Source: Caballeronia arvi
GTDB taxonomy: Bacteria > Pseudomonadota > Gammaproteobacteria > Burkholderiales > Burkholderiaceae
Direction of reading: 5' to 3'
Length of the DNA: 64,000 bases
Assembly: GCF_001544695.2 (NCBI RefSeq)
Contig: NZ_FCOM02000014.1
Location: 95,193 to 159,192 of the forward strand
Shown: piece by piece, positions 8,775-18,474 of the stretch
Layout of the letters: every line of letters begins with the position of its first letter
How positions within the stretch are numbered: position 1 is the stretch's first letter
Translations under genes and position numbers: made by a program
Notes under the pieces: model-generated
What the model saw: only the letters and a program-made list of their open reading frames with translations
Told to the model about the DNA's origin: nothing
Database searches by the model: none

Positions 8775-9992
8775 TCAAAGCCACGTACCGCCCTGGCGTT
8801 CAGTCGGCTCTTGCTCCAGAGCGTCGAAATCGTGAATCCAGTCCAGGTGATTCATCAGGCTCTCGCGCCCACGAAGGCGGGCGTTGCGGGCCTGCGCTTC
8901 GGGTCCGTCCGGCAGATGCAGCACGTCAGCCGTCGTGATCGAAGCGTATTGCACCTTGCGCGTACGACCGCGCCGCAAGCGCTCGTAGGCCTCCTGCGCC
9001 TCGCGCCAGCGACCCGGGCCTGCCTTAGCCAGTTGCGCGGCCAGTACCACCGCATCTTCGATCGACTGATTGGCGCCCTGGCCGTGGTGCGGCACGAGCG
9101 CATGCGCGGCATCGCCGATGAGCGTCACGCGCCCCTTGCTCCAGCGCCCGAGCGGGGGGCGATGGAACAAACCCCAGCGCTGGCTGATGGGCACCGCGGT
9201 GATCATCTGCACCACCGCCGGATGCCAGTTCTTGAATAGCCGCATCTGCTCACCTTCGCTCGCGGGCGCGACCCATTCGCGCGACGGCCACGGCGAAGGA
9301 TGACGCTCGACGAGCAGAAAGTTCTGATCGCCTTTATCGCCGATCGGATAATGAAGCAGATGGCCCTGTGGCCCGACCCAGAACTGAATGGCCTCGGGAT
9401 CGGGCAGCAGATCCATGCGTTCGGCCGGCACCACGCCGCGAAAGCCTGAGCAGCCCGAATACAGGGCATCGTCGTAGCCGAGCATCCAGCGCCGCGTGAT
9501 CGAGCGCGCTCCGTCCGCACCGATGACCAGATCGGCGTCGATCTGTCGACCGTTGGCGAAACTCAGGCTCACACGATCCGGATGCTGCACGAGATCGGTC
9601 AGCCGATGGCTCAGATTGATGCGCTCCCGGCCGACCGCGTTCGACAGCACGGCCTGCAGGTCCGCGCGATGCACGCCCCAATAGGACCCTCCGAACTGCT
9701 GGCGATAGCTCGGTTCGCCGCGATGCGCGCCGATGACATCGCCGCTGCGCCCGTCCCGATAGATCAGCGCGGGAATTTCGGCGCACACCGCGTCGAAGGC
9801 CGCGCGCAGTCCCATGCGCTCGTAGAACCGCGTTGCATTCGCCGACAGCGCGACCGCCGCACCGACCTCGCGAAGCTCGTCGGTCTGCTCGTAGAGCTGC
9901 GCGTCGACGCCACGTTCTCGCAGTGCGAGCGCGAGCGTGAGCCCGCCGATGCCCGCACCGATGATTGCGATCTTCAGGTCCAACTGTCCCAT
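8775..9992 (-). CDS. FAD-dependent aromatic hydroxylase (salicylate 1-hydroxylase-like)
   Basis: This 405-residue group A flavoprotein monooxygenase has three expected motifs: GAGIGGL near the N-terminus for FAD, DLVIGADGARS (the DG motif), and LIGDAAHALVPHHGQGAN (the GD motif). Length and motifs fit salicylate hydroxylase (NahG) or 3-hydroxybenzoate 6-hydroxylase. Salicylate hydroxylase turns salicylate, NADH and oxygen into catechol, which would feed the catechol dioxygenase at 19388. The start at 9992 has GGAG nine bases upstream. It is divergent from a NahR-like LysR gene with a candidate binding site between them. Salicylate is favoured by this context but not proven. Confidence 0.85.
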   Translation of the reverse strand: MGQLDLKIAIIGAGIGGLTLALALRERGVDAQLYEQTDELREVGAAVALSANATRFYERMGLRAAFDAVCAEIPALIYRDGRSGDVIGAHRGEPSYRQQFGGSYWGVHRADLQAVLSNAVGRERINLSHRLTDLVQHPDRVSLSFANGRQIDADLVIGADGARSITRRWMLGYDDALYSGCSGFRGVVPAERMDLLPDPEAIQFWVGPQGHLLHYPIGDKGDQNFLLVERHPSPWPSREWVAPASEGEQMRLFKNWHPAVVQMITAVPISQRWGLFHRPPLGRWSKGRVTLIGDAAHALVPHHGQGANQSIEDAVVLAAQLAKAGPGRWREAQEAYERLRRGRTRKVQYASITTADVLHLPDGPEAQARNARLRGRESLMNHLDWIHDFDALEQEPTERQGGTWL

Positions 9993-10097
9993 GAGGTGTC
10001 TCCAGTGTTCAGACTGTGTGTTTGAGTCGGCGCGGCACGCTTGCTGTGCTGACAGTCGGATGCGTGGGGCCTTGTCTGAATTCTCGTCACTGATCGT

Positions 10098-10123
10098 CCA
10101 TTCCACAATAAAATGGCGTGAAT
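10098..10123. promoter_or_regulatory. Candidate LysR binding site between hydroxylase and its regulator
   Basis: A perfect inverted repeat, CCATTccacaataaAATGG (10098-10116), overlaps the minus-strand word ATTCACGC (10123-10116). The latter equals the left half of the NahR activator consensus as I recall it (ATTCACGCTNNTGAT). It lies about 106-131 bases upstream of the hydroxylase start and 43-68 upstream of the regulator start, a usual place for activation plus autoregulation. Confidence 0.5.
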
Positions 10124-10165
10124 CCGCGTCATCACTGAAATCAATGAGCCTGGGATATCCGCGCC

Positions 10166-11101
10166 ATGAACCTGAGCGATGTCGATCTGAATCTGCTGCT
10201 GCTTTTTCAACGCCTGATGCAGGAACGGCGCGTATCGACGGTGGCCGAGCAGATGAACATGAGTCAGCCGGGCGTGAGCAACGCGCTCGCCAAACTGCGT
10301 CGGCGGCTCGGCGATCCGCTGTTCGTGCGCGGGCCGGGCGGCGTGGTGCCCACGCCGTTCGCGTTGCGCCTGGCAGAGCCGGTGACTCATGCGCTCGCGA
10401 TCCTGCACGCCGCACTCAATCCCGAGACGGGGTTCGATCCGCTGCGCGCCACACGCACGATAACGATCGGCATGACCGATATCGGCGAAGTCGTCTTTCT
10501 GCCCGCACTCGTCGAACGACTCTCGCGCGAGGCGCCGGGCATCGCGCTCAATACCGTGCGCGACACGACCGTCGATCTGAGCAACGAGATGGCCGAGGGC
10601 CGGGTCGATCTCGCCATCGGCCTGCTGCCGCAACTCAAGGGCGGTTTCTATCAGCGCCGCCTGTTCGATCAGCGGTATGTCTGCCTTTTCAGGCGCGGCC
10701 ATGCGCTCGAAGACGCGCCGCTCACGCTCGCTGCGTGGCGTGAAGCCGAGCATCTGGTGGTGGTGTCCGCCGGCACCGGGCACGGTCAGGTGGACGACTG
10801 GCTGAAACGGCGAGGCGTGCAGCGCCGCGTGCGTTTGACGGTGCCGCACTTCATGAGCGTCGGCTACATCCTGCAACGCACGGATCTGATCGCCACGGTG
10901 CCGGAGCGACTGGCCTTGCAACTTGCAGCGCCGTTCTCACTGAGCCTGCGCGCTTTGCCCTCGACCTTGCCCGCCGCGCCGATCCATTTGCTCTGGCACG
11001 CGCGAGTCCACCAGGACGAAGGCAATCGTTGGCTGCGCGGGATGGTGATCGACCTCTTCGCGGACTCTGCGAAAGAGACGCGCAAGACGAAGACCGTGTG
11101 A
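10166..11101 (+). CDS. LysR-family regulator, NahR/NodD-like
   Basis: This 311-residue LysR-type regulator has an N-terminal winged helix-turn-helix (about 1-65) containing RVSTVAEQMNMSQPGVSNAL. The opening MNLSDVDLNLLLLFQRLM is typical of the NahR/PcaR/NodD subgroup. The C-terminal two-lobed domain should sense an aromatic ligand such as salicylate. It is transcribed divergently from the aromatic flavin hydroxylase (173-base gap), which is its likely target. It is also close to the class II aldolase gene downstream, although a 213-base gap separates them. Confidence 0.92.
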   Translation: MNLSDVDLNLLLLFQRLMQERRVSTVAEQMNMSQPGVSNALAKLRRRLGDPLFVRGPGGVVPTPFALRLAEPVTHALAILHAALNPETGFDPLRATRTITIGMTDIGEVVFLPALVERLSREAPGIALNTVRDTTVDLSNEMAEGRVDLAIGLLPQLKGGFYQRRLFDQRYVCLFRRGHALEDAPLTLAAWREAEHLVVVSAGTGHGQVDDWLKRRGVQRRVRLTVPHFMSVGYILQRTDLIATVPERLALQLAAPFSLSLRALPSTLPAAPIHLLWHARVHQDEGNRWLRGMVIDLFADSAKETRKTKTV

Positions 11102-11227
11102 GACAGTGCGTCAATGTGCTGCGACGCGCGCTCATCGTTTCCACCGATACATGACGCTGACTCATGCGCGAATGAACAACTGTCGTTTGTCACGACCCGA
11201 CGCGCCGCTCAAGATGGTGTCATCGAC

Positions 11228-11247
11228 GAGCCGGAATCAACCGGTTC
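11228..11247. repeat. Imperfect inverted repeat upstream of the class II aldolase
   Basis: GAGCCGG, six bases, CCGGTTC (6 of 7 pairs match). It sits 68-87 bases before the aldolase start and could be an operator, or a weak terminator for the LysR gene; no T-run follows. Confidence 0.3.
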
Positions 11248-11314
11248 TGAGCAGCCCCCAACAGACGTATCGAAGGGCTGCATCGTCTAACCACCATCAC
11301 AGGAGCGAAACCCC

Positions 11315-12157
11315 ATGTCCAGCGAAGTCATTGAAAAGCCGCAGTCGATCGTCAAACCGGGCAAGACCTCGATTTATGAACCCGACCAGGAAGGCCTGAT
11401 TTATCCCGCGGTGCCCGAGTTCAATAACATGGCCGAGCATCGCCAGTATCTGAAGGAACGTCTGGTTGCGGCTTGCCGCGCGTTCGCGCTCCAGGGTTAC
11501 GACTATGGCTTCGCCGGCCACCTGACGGTGCGCGATCCGGAGAACCCGAGCCTCTACTGGACGAATCCGATGGCGGTGCATTTCTCGCAAGTGAAGTTGT
11601 CGAACCTCATCTGTGCGGACCATGAAGGCATCGTCGTCGAAGGGGACTATGCGCTCAATCGCGCCGGCTTCGTTCTGCATGCGGCCGTCCACGAACAGCA
11701 TCAGGATATCGTCGCCATGTGTCACGCGCACACGACGTACGGAACGGCCTTCGCGGCGCTCGGCAAGCCGCTCGCGCCGATCACGCAGGATGCGTGCGCG
11801 TTCTTCGAAGACCATGTCGTGATCGGCGACGAGGCGGGCAAGGTCGCCGTCGAAGTGAAGGGCGGCAACAAGGTCGCGAATGCGTTCAAGGGCGTGAAGG
11901 CCGCGATCCACCAGAATCACGGACTGCTCACGGCGAGCCGTCATAGCATCGAGTCGGCCGCGTTCTGGTTCATCGCGCTCGAGCGCTGCTGCCAGCAACA
12001 GTTGATGATCGACGCGACCGGCATCACGCCGAAGCTCGTGCCCGAAGATCGCGCGCGCTACAGCCGCGAGCACGTCGGCAGCGACTACATCGGCTGGCTG
12101 CATTTCCAGACCATCTGGACCGACCTCGTGGCGACCCAGCCGGACATGTTCGACTGA
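11315..12157 (+). CDS. Class II aldolase/adducin-fold protein, possible aromatic decarboxylase
   Basis: This 280-residue protein has the class II aldolase fold. Metal ligands are seen in CHAHT (His137, His139) and HQNHG (His202), with a Glu in HAAVHE (Glu126). Family members include fuculose-phosphate and ribulose-phosphate enzymes, and also decarboxylases of dihydroxyphthalate type in aromatic pathways. The start at 11315 is supported by AGGAG eight bases upstream. It is followed by an ACS carrier and a Rieske oxygenase, so a lyase or decarboxylase acting on an aromatic acid intermediate is an attractive inference. A sugar-phosphate aldolase remains possible. Confidence 0.85.
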   Translation: MSSEVIEKPQSIVKPGKTSIYEPDQEGLIYPAVPEFNNMAEHRQYLKERLVAACRAFALQGYDYGFAGHLTVRDPENPSLYWTNPMAVHFSQVKLSNLICADHEGIVVEGDYALNRAGFVLHAAVHEQHQDIVAMCHAHTTYGTAFAALGKPLAPITQDACAFFEDHVVIGDEAGKVAVEVKGGNKVANAFKGVKAAIHQNHGLLTASRHSIESAAFWFIALERCCQQQLMIDATGITPKLVPEDRARYSREHVGSDYIGWLHFQTIWTDLVATQPDMFD

Positions 12158-12260
12158 TCGGTCGAGGCAGGCCCGGCACAAGTCCGCCGAAGCGAAGTGT
12201 TGGCGAAAAGAACGCATGAGCGTCGACGCCTTCACTGCTATTCAAAACAGGAGACACATG

Positions 12261-13577
12261 ATGAGTTCCCCCAGTCAGGCCGCATTCTTTGCAACCGACG
12301 AAACCTCCACGTATGGCAAGGTCATGTGGCGGATTTTGCCGTTTCTATTTATTTGTTATCTATTCGCCTATCTCGATCGGATCAACGTCGCATTCGCGAA
12401 GCTGCAAATGCTGAAGGATCTCGGATTCAGCGATGCGGTTTATGGACTCGGCGCGAGTGTGTTTTTCGTCGGATATCTGCTATTCGAGGTTCCCAGTAAT
12501 CTGCTTTTACTGCGAGTAGGCGCAAGACGCTGGATCGCGCGAATCATGGTCACGTGGGGCGCGCTTTCCGCGTGCATGCTTTTCGTCAAATCCCCGACCA
12601 GCTTCTACATCATGCGGTTCTTGCTGGGCGTCGCTGAAGCAGGGTTTATTCCGGCGATTCTTTTGTATCTGACGTATTGGTTCCCGGCTTCCCGGCGCAG
12701 CAAAGTCACCGCGCTTTTTCTGACAGGCATTCCGATGTCGGGCGTGCTGGGCGGGCCGATTTCCGGCTGGATCATGACGCGTCTCTCGGGTTCGTACGGA
12801 TTGAGCGGATGGCAATGGCTCTTTTTGCTGGAAGGCGTTCCGACAGTCATACTCGGCGTCGTCGCATTCTTTTATCTCGACGATAAAGTCAAGGACGCGA
12901 ACTGGCTGACGGATTCGCAGAAGCAAATGATCGAGCGCAATCTGAGCGACGAAACCCCCGAGCACAGCCTGCATTCTGTCCGAGACGGTTTGATCAATCC
13001 CAAGATTCTTCTGCTCAGCGCGATTTACTTCTTTTTCACGATGGGCCTGTACGGCGTGAGTTTCTGGTTGCCGACGCTGATCAAAGCCAGCGGCGTATCG
13101 AGCCCGATGAATATCGGTTTGCTGACGGCGATACCGTATGGCGCGGCGGTAGTCGCCATGATCTTCGTCAGCCGAACCTCCGATGCGAGCGGTGAACGTC
13201 GCTGGCACCTCGCCATTCCAGGACTGGTCGGGGCTGCGGGACTGGTTTTCAGCGTGATGTACGCCAATTCGACGGCGCTTGCCATGATCGCGCTGACGGT
13301 CGGCACGATGGGCGTCATGACGACGATCTCGCAATTCTGGGTGTTGCCACCGGCAATCTTCAGCGGCGCCGCTGCTGCCGCGGGACTCGCCCTGGCGAAT
13401 TCGGTGGGAAGCATCTCGGGTGTAGTGAGTCCGTCGCTGATCGGGTTCGTCCAAACCGCGACAGGCAACACAGGCAACGCCGTGCTCGCACTGGCAGCGA
13501 GCCTCGTGATCGGCAGTGTTCTCGTGTTCACCGTGCCCGCGAAGCTCGTCAATTCTTCCCGCAAGACGCGCAACTGA
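12261..13577 (+). CDS. MFS transporter, ACS family (aromatic or organic anion importer)
   Basis: This 438-residue carrier has the ACS signature in helix 1 (YLDRINVAFAKLQM) and about twelve hydrophobic helices. The subgroup includes phthalate, tartrate and hexuronate importers. The ATG at 12261 is preferred over 12258 and 12216 because AGGAG lies seven bases upstream. The gene lies between the class II aldolase (103-base gap) and the Rieske oxygenase (158-base gap), so the cargo is probably the acid they act on. It resembles the truncated carrier at the left edge of the window in the loop after helix 8. Confidence 0.9.
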   Translation: MSSPSQAAFFATDETSTYGKVMWRILPFLFICYLFAYLDRINVAFAKLQMLKDLGFSDAVYGLGASVFFVGYLLFEVPSNLLLLRVGARRWIARIMVTWGALSACMLFVKSPTSFYIMRFLLGVAEAGFIPAILLYLTYWFPASRRSKVTALFLTGIPMSGVLGGPISGWIMTRLSGSYGLSGWQWLFLLEGVPTVILGVVAFFYLDDKVKDANWLTDSQKQMIERNLSDETPEHSLHSVRDGLINPKILLLSAIYFFFTMGLYGVSFWLPTLIKASGVSSPMNIGLLTAIPYGAAVVAMIFVSRTSDASGERRWHLAIPGLVGAAGLVFSVMYANSTALAMIALTVGTMGVMTTISQFWVLPPAIFSGAAAAAGLALANSVGSISGVVSPSLIGFVQTATGNTGNAVLALAASLVIGSVLVFTVPAKLVNSSRKTRN

Positions 13578-13578
13578 A

Positions 13579-13594
13579 CCGTCCCCTCGGACGG
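13579..13594 (+). terminator. Weak hairpin after the MFS gene
   Basis: CCGTCC, loop CCTC, GGACGG: a perfect 6-bp stem starting two bases after the stop codon. No T-run follows, so this is a weak or factor-assisted terminator at best. It separates the carrier from the oxygenase promoter. Confidence 0.35.
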
Positions 13595-13670
13595 AGGCCG
13601 TTACGAAGGGCTTTGGGCGTGCCTGAACTAGTGTTTACCCATAAAGACACTGCCCAAATTTGAGCCTAAT

Positions 13671-13687
13671 CTTTGGATACAGAGTTC
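13671..13687 (+). promoter_or_regulatory. Candidate operator of the Rieske oxygenase operon
   Basis: CTTTGGATACAGAGTTC lies 49 bases before the oxygenase ATG. The same 17-base word, with three changes (CTTTGGATACTGAATAC), occurs on the opposite strand before the GntR gene (17737-17721). The match is strongest in the first ten bases, which are identical. This is the expected pattern if the GntR protein at 17747 controls both promoters. Confidence 0.55.
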
Positions 13688-13735
13688 GGACCACAGAATG
13701 CCGTACTCAGATTCCCACATTGAAAGGAGCAGGAC

Positions 13736-15283
13736 ATGAGCGTCAAGTGCGAAAAGGTCGAGGGTCAGAAGAGCGCCGGCGGCGCACCGACGGTGAAGAA
13801 GCTGATTCCGTACGGTGGTTACTACGCGAGCAAGGTGCCCGGCCACGACCCCGAGCTGACCGAGACGGGTCCGGGCACGCCGATGGGCGAATACATGCGC
13901 GCCTTCTGGCATCCGGTGTGCATGTCGATGGAGCTCACCGACACGCCGCGCTTTCTGAAGATCCTCGGAGAAGAGCTGGTCGCCTTCCGCGACGGCAGTG
14001 GCGCGGTCGGTGTTCTGCACGCTCATTGCGTGCATCGTGGCGCATCGCTCGAATACGGAAAGATTCTCGACAAGGGCATTCAGTGCTGCTATCACGGCAT
14101 GGTGTTCGATGTCGACGGCTCGTGCCTGCACGTACCTTTTCCGAAGGGCGAAGAAAAGGAAGCCGAGAAATACGCCTGCTCCATTCAGCAAGGCGCTTAC
14201 AAGGCCGTCGAGCGCAACGGGCTCGTCTTCGCCTATATGGGACCGCCCGACGCCGAGCCGCCGTTCCCGGAGTGGGAGGGTGATTTCACGGTCGCCCCCG
14301 GCGATGAACTCGTTCCCTACAGCAACTTCCAGCACTGCAACTGGCTGCAAGTGCAGGACAACGCGGCAGACAACTTCCACCCGACCGCCCTGCACGCCGC
14401 GAAGAACGTGGTGAATGGAAAATTCCAGGAGACCACGTTCGACGAGGTCGGCGCTGCATCGATGGAAGTCGCGCCGGACATGCAGTTCGTTCCGGTGCAA
14501 GGCGGCCGAAGCCTGGCCTGCGCGGGTGCGCGCCGTGTCGATGACGACCGGCTCTTCGTCCGGGTGCAGCATCAGGTGTTGCCCAATCTGAGCCTGCATG
14601 CCTACACGTCCGAAGACGGCAAAAAGAAGAAGCTGTTCAGCCGCTTCCACATCATCCGCTGGACCGTGCCCGTCGACGATGAAAACAGCAAGATGATCGG
14701 CTGGCGCGTCATGGGCCCCGGCATCGACACGCGTGGCATCGGGAAGAAGGAACTGGTGGGCTACGAGAGCATCGACTTTCTCGATGGTCAGGTCGCCATG
14801 CGTCGTCCGGAGCGCTTCGGTAAGTACAAGATCGACGAGCTGGTTCCGATTCCCTCGAACCATCGCGAGCGGGCGAACTACAAGGATGCGCAGCATGCGC
14901 CGGGCGATTACGAAGCGATCATCAGCCAGCGTCCGATCGCCGTTCATGCGCTCGAGAATCCCACCAAGTTCGATGCGGGCGTCTACCAGTTCCGCAAACT
15001 GCTTCGCGATGCGGTGCGCGGGACGAACGCCGCTGCGTCAGCACAAGGCTTTGCGCAATGGTTGCGGGACAACGCCGGCGCGCCGAACAGCTTCTGTACC
15101 GGCAATGTCTTCGACATTCCGATCGGTGCAACGGTCGAGGGCGAGGTCGCGCAACGCCGTGCCGTCACCAAGAAGGTCGTCGCCATCCTCGCCGAAAGCG
15201 AAAGCCTCAATCTGAAGGGGCAGGAGCGTGCCGATTTCGTGCGCGCGAAGCTGGATGAGATGGAGCAATCGACCAGGGGGTAA
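13736..15283 (+). CDS. Rieske non-heme iron oxygenase, large subunit (phthalate/phenoxybenzoate dioxygenase type)
   Basis: This 515-residue oxygenase component has the Rieske [2Fe-2S] motif Cys98-x-His100...Cys117-x2-His120. The mononuclear iron site is Asp212, His215 and His220, with bridging Asp208, in QDNAADNFHPTALH. No small subunit follows, and a ferredoxin-type reductase is next (84-base gap), so this is a class IA system like phthalate 4,5-dioxygenase, phenoxybenzoate dioxygenase or vanillate demethylase. The C-terminal region is longer than in many relatives. AAAGGAG precedes the start. The substrate is probably an aromatic acid or aryl ether brought in by the upstream carrier. Confidence 0.92.
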   Translation: MSVKCEKVEGQKSAGGAPTVKKLIPYGGYYASKVPGHDPELTETGPGTPMGEYMRAFWHPVCMSMELTDTPRFLKILGEELVAFRDGSGAVGVLHAHCVHRGASLEYGKILDKGIQCCYHGMVFDVDGSCLHVPFPKGEEKEAEKYACSIQQGAYKAVERNGLVFAYMGPPDAEPPFPEWEGDFTVAPGDELVPYSNFQHCNWLQVQDNAADNFHPTALHAAKNVVNGKFQETTFDEVGAASMEVAPDMQFVPVQGGRSLACAGARRVDDDRLFVRVQHQVLPNLSLHAYTSEDGKKKKLFSRFHIIRWTVPVDDENSKMIGWRVMGPGIDTRGIGKKELVGYESIDFLDGQVAMRRPERFGKYKIDELVPIPSNHRERANYKDAQHAPGDYEAIISQRPIAVHALENPTKFDAGVYQFRKLLRDAVRGTNAAASAQGFAQWLRDNAGAPNSFCTGNVFDIPIGATVEGEVAQRRAVTKKVVAILAESESLNLKGQERADFVRAKLDEMEQSTRG

Positions 15284-15367
15284 GCAGGCACGGGCGGAGC
15301 GGGTGGGCCTTGCCTTAACCGCCCGGTTGAACCTCAGCTTCATTGACAGCAGCAGACAGGAACAGAA

Positions 15368-16366
15368 ATGGACACCGTAATGGAAGAGCCGAATCCCACG
15401 AAGACGACGCTGAAGCTTCTGGTCAAGCAAATCCGATTCGAGGGAAAAGGAATCAACTCTTACGAACTGGTTGACCCTGAAGGCGAGGATCTGCCTCCGT
15501 TCGACGCAGGCGCGCATATCGATATCTATGTCGGCGATGGCCTGATCCGGCAATATTCCCTGTGCAATTCGCCAGGCGATCGCAAGCGCTACGTCATCGC
15601 CGTGCTGCGCGACGAGAGCGGACGGGGCGGCTCGAAAGCCGTTCACGACAAGATCCGCGTGCAGGATATCGTGAAGATCAGCGAGCCACGGAATCACTTT
15701 CATCTGATTCAGGATGCGCGGAGAGTGATCCTCATTGCCGGCGGCATCGGCGTGACGCCGTTGAAGGCGATGGCGCACGAACTCGAAGCGAGTGGCATCG
15801 ACTTCGAGATGCACTACTGCGCGAAGGAGTTCGCGTATGCGGCCTTCACCGCCGAACTCGAAGCGCTGAGAGATCGCGGGAAGCTCCATTACCACTTCGA
15901 TGGCGGTCAACCCGGCGCCGGCCTCGACATCGGTCGCTTGCTGAGCGAACCGAGACCCGGAACGCACGTGTACTACTGCGGCCCCGGCGGCTTCATGAAA
16001 GCGTGTGCGGATGCGTCCGCCCATTGGCCGGCAGGCAGCGTTCATTTCGAGCACTTCAAGGCGCCCGCGCGGCCGGTCAGCGAGAGAGAAGCGTCTGACG
16101 CTGCGGGCGACTTCAGCGTGAAGATCGCCAGTTCGGGCCAGGTGATTCCTGTCCAGCGGGATCAGAGTATCGCCGATGCCCTGAGCGCCGCGGGCGTTAC
16201 CGTCGAGACATCGTGCTGCGCCGGATTATGCGCGACCTGCAAGGTCCGCTATCTGGAGGGCGAAGTCGAGCACAACGACTTCATCCTGAGCGACGAGGCA
16301 AAGACGGAGTACCTCACGACATGCGTGTCGAGAGCGACGAGCAAGGAACTGGTACTCGACCTGTGA
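15368..16366 (+). CDS. Phthalate-dioxygenase-type reductase (flavin plus plant-type [2Fe-2S])
   Basis: This 332-residue electron-transfer protein has three domains in the phthalate dioxygenase reductase order. A flavin domain has RQYSLCN (61-67). An NAD(H) domain has LIAGGIGVTPL (122-132). The C-terminal plant-type ferredoxin has Cys283-x4-Cys288-x2-Cys291-x27-Cys319. It passes electrons from NADH to the Rieske oxygenase encoded just upstream. An AGGAA sequence precedes the start. VanB, OphA1 and PobB are the closest functional types I recognise; the partner is inferred from adjacency. Confidence 0.93.
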   Translation: MDTVMEEPNPTKTTLKLLVKQIRFEGKGINSYELVDPEGEDLPPFDAGAHIDIYVGDGLIRQYSLCNSPGDRKRYVIAVLRDESGRGGSKAVHDKIRVQDIVKISEPRNHFHLIQDARRVILIAGGIGVTPLKAMAHELEASGIDFEMHYCAKEFAYAAFTAELEALRDRGKLHYHFDGGQPGAGLDIGRLLSEPRPGTHVYYCGPGGFMKACADASAHWPAGSVHFEHFKAPARPVSEREASDAAGDFSVKIASSGQVIPVQRDQSIADALSAAGVTVETSCCAGLCATCKVRYLEGEVEHNDFILSDEAKTEYLTTCVSRATSKELVLDL

Positions 16367-16412
16367 GGTTTCTGTGGTGGTGGGTCAGTTCAAAATCAAA
16401 GGCGATGTTTAA

Positions 16413-17426
<1,014 letters not shown>

Positions 17427-17442
17427 AGTCCTGGAGGACATC

Positions 17443-17664
17443 ATGTCTGAACATGTGTACAAGCTGATTGAATTGACGGGTTCATCGCCGACTTCGAGCG
17501 ATGACGCGGTGCGCGTAGCGTTGACCAAGGCATCGACGACCCTGCGGCACCTCCATTGGTTCGAAGTCGTGGAGACGCGCGGTCAGATCGAAGACGGAAA
17601 GGTCATGCATTGGCAGGTGACCGTCAAAGTCGGGATGCGCATCGAGCACGTCTCGGATGACTAG
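17443..17664 (+). CDS. Dodecin (flavin-binding dodecamer)
   Basis: This 73-residue protein reads as a typical dodecin: [20 protein letters not shown] at the start, then [16 protein letters not shown], containing the Trp-Glu and Gln positions that stack flavin in the family, and a final beta strand [12 protein letters not shown]. Dodecins form hollow 12-mers that store or buffer flavins. GGAGG lies seven bases before the ATG at 17443; a longer open frame merely runs back into the KARI gene. Its place after an NADH-flavin reductase suggests flavin buffering for the oxygenase system. Confidence 0.92.
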   Translation: MSEHVYKLIELTGSSPTSSDDAVRVALTKASTTLRHLHWFEVVETRGQIEDGKVMHWQVTVKVGMRIEHVSDD

Positions 17665-17688
17665 AGAAAGGGGCTACGCCAGCGACTA

Positions 17689-17717
17689 TTGCATGTGCTA
17701 GCGCACGGCGATATGCT
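17689..17717 (+). promoter_or_regulatory. Sigma-70-like promoter of the GntR gene
   Basis: TTGCAT (17689-17694), a 17-base spacer and TATGCT (17712-17717) fit a -35/-10 promoter. The candidate operator follows directly, covering the expected transcription start, so the regulator probably represses itself. Confidence 0.5.
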
Positions 17718-17720
17718 GGA

Positions 17721-17737
17721 GTATTCAGTATCCAAAG
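17721..17737 (-). promoter_or_regulatory. Candidate GntR operator (second copy)
   Basis: Read on the minus strand this is CTTTGGATACTGAATAC, 14 of 17 bases identical to the site before the Rieske oxygenase. It also lies inside TGGA-N10-TCCA (17717-17734). It ends nine bases before the GntR ATG. Confidence 0.55.
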
Positions 17738-17746
17738 AGCACAATC

Positions 17747-18418
17747 ATGGCCGCAACTCTGGTCAGGCTTCAGGCCCGCACCGACTATGTCGATGAAGTG
17801 TACAAGGTCCTGCTGGACGCGATCAGCGATGGATCGCTTCCACCCGGAAGCCGGATTACGCAGGAGGAAATCGCGGAGCAGCTCGCCGTTTCTCGCTCGC
17901 CGGTTCTCCAGGCGCTGCGTCTGCTGAAGAAGGATGGTCTGGTCAGGGACGCGCCCGGACGTGGGCTGCTGGTTGCACCGCTGGACCCCGAGTGGATCAG
18001 TCACCTCTATGAGATCAGGGGAGCGCTGGATTCTCTCGCGGCGCGTCTCGCTGCCCAGAAGCGCTGGAAGATCGATCCGCAGATCATGGCGAACGGGCGG
18101 AAGGTGGCGAAGGGGCGGGATGTGAGCGCGATGATCGAAGCCGACGTGGCGTTCCATTTCTCCATTTACGCTGCATCGGGAAATCCATTGATCGCGGAGA
18201 CCGCCCGTTCGCATTGGGTTCATCTTCGGCGGGTCATGGGGGCGGTGCTGCAATCATCGACCCAACGCAAGTCCATCTGGGACGAGCATGCGGGAATCGC
18301 GTCCGCCATCGCCGATGGCGACGAGGCGCTGGCAATGGAACTCAGCGAGCGCCACGTTCGGATGGCGCGCGAGAACCTCATCCCAAGAGTTGAGGAGGCC
18401 CTCGCGCACCAAAACTAG
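17747..18418 (+). CDS. GntR-family regulator with FCD domain
   Basis: This 223-residue protein has a GntR winged helix-turn-helix (about 15-75) with DGSLPPGSRITQEEIAEQLA and SRSPVLQALRLL, followed by an all-helical FCD ligand-binding domain (about 85-210) of the FadR subfamily. FCD regulators usually repress operons for organic or aromatic acids and release DNA on binding the acid. A shared 17-base word in front of this gene and in front of the oxygenase operon suggests it represses both. It lies directly downstream of the oxygenase-reductase-KARI-dodecin run. Confidence 0.92.
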   Translation: MAATLVRLQARTDYVDEVYKVLLDAISDGSLPPGSRITQEEIAEQLAVSRSPVLQALRLLKKDGLVRDAPGRGLLVAPLDPEWISHLYEIRGALDSLAARLAAQKRWKIDPQIMANGRKVAKGRDVSAMIEADVAFHFSIYAASGNPLIAETARSHWVHLRRVMGAVLQSSTQRKSIWDEHAGIASAIADGDEALAMELSERHVRMARENLIPRVEEALAHQN

Positions 18419-18474
18419 ACTGTTAAGTCGGATGCCGCCGCGTCGGCGTTCGACACGCCACGAGAGTTGCAACG

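Noticed and set aside
15291..15325. CGGGCGG/CCGCCCG repeat between oxygenase and reductase genes as a terminator
   Set aside because: The loop would be 21 bases, there is no T-run, and the two proteins need each other, so termination here is unlikely.
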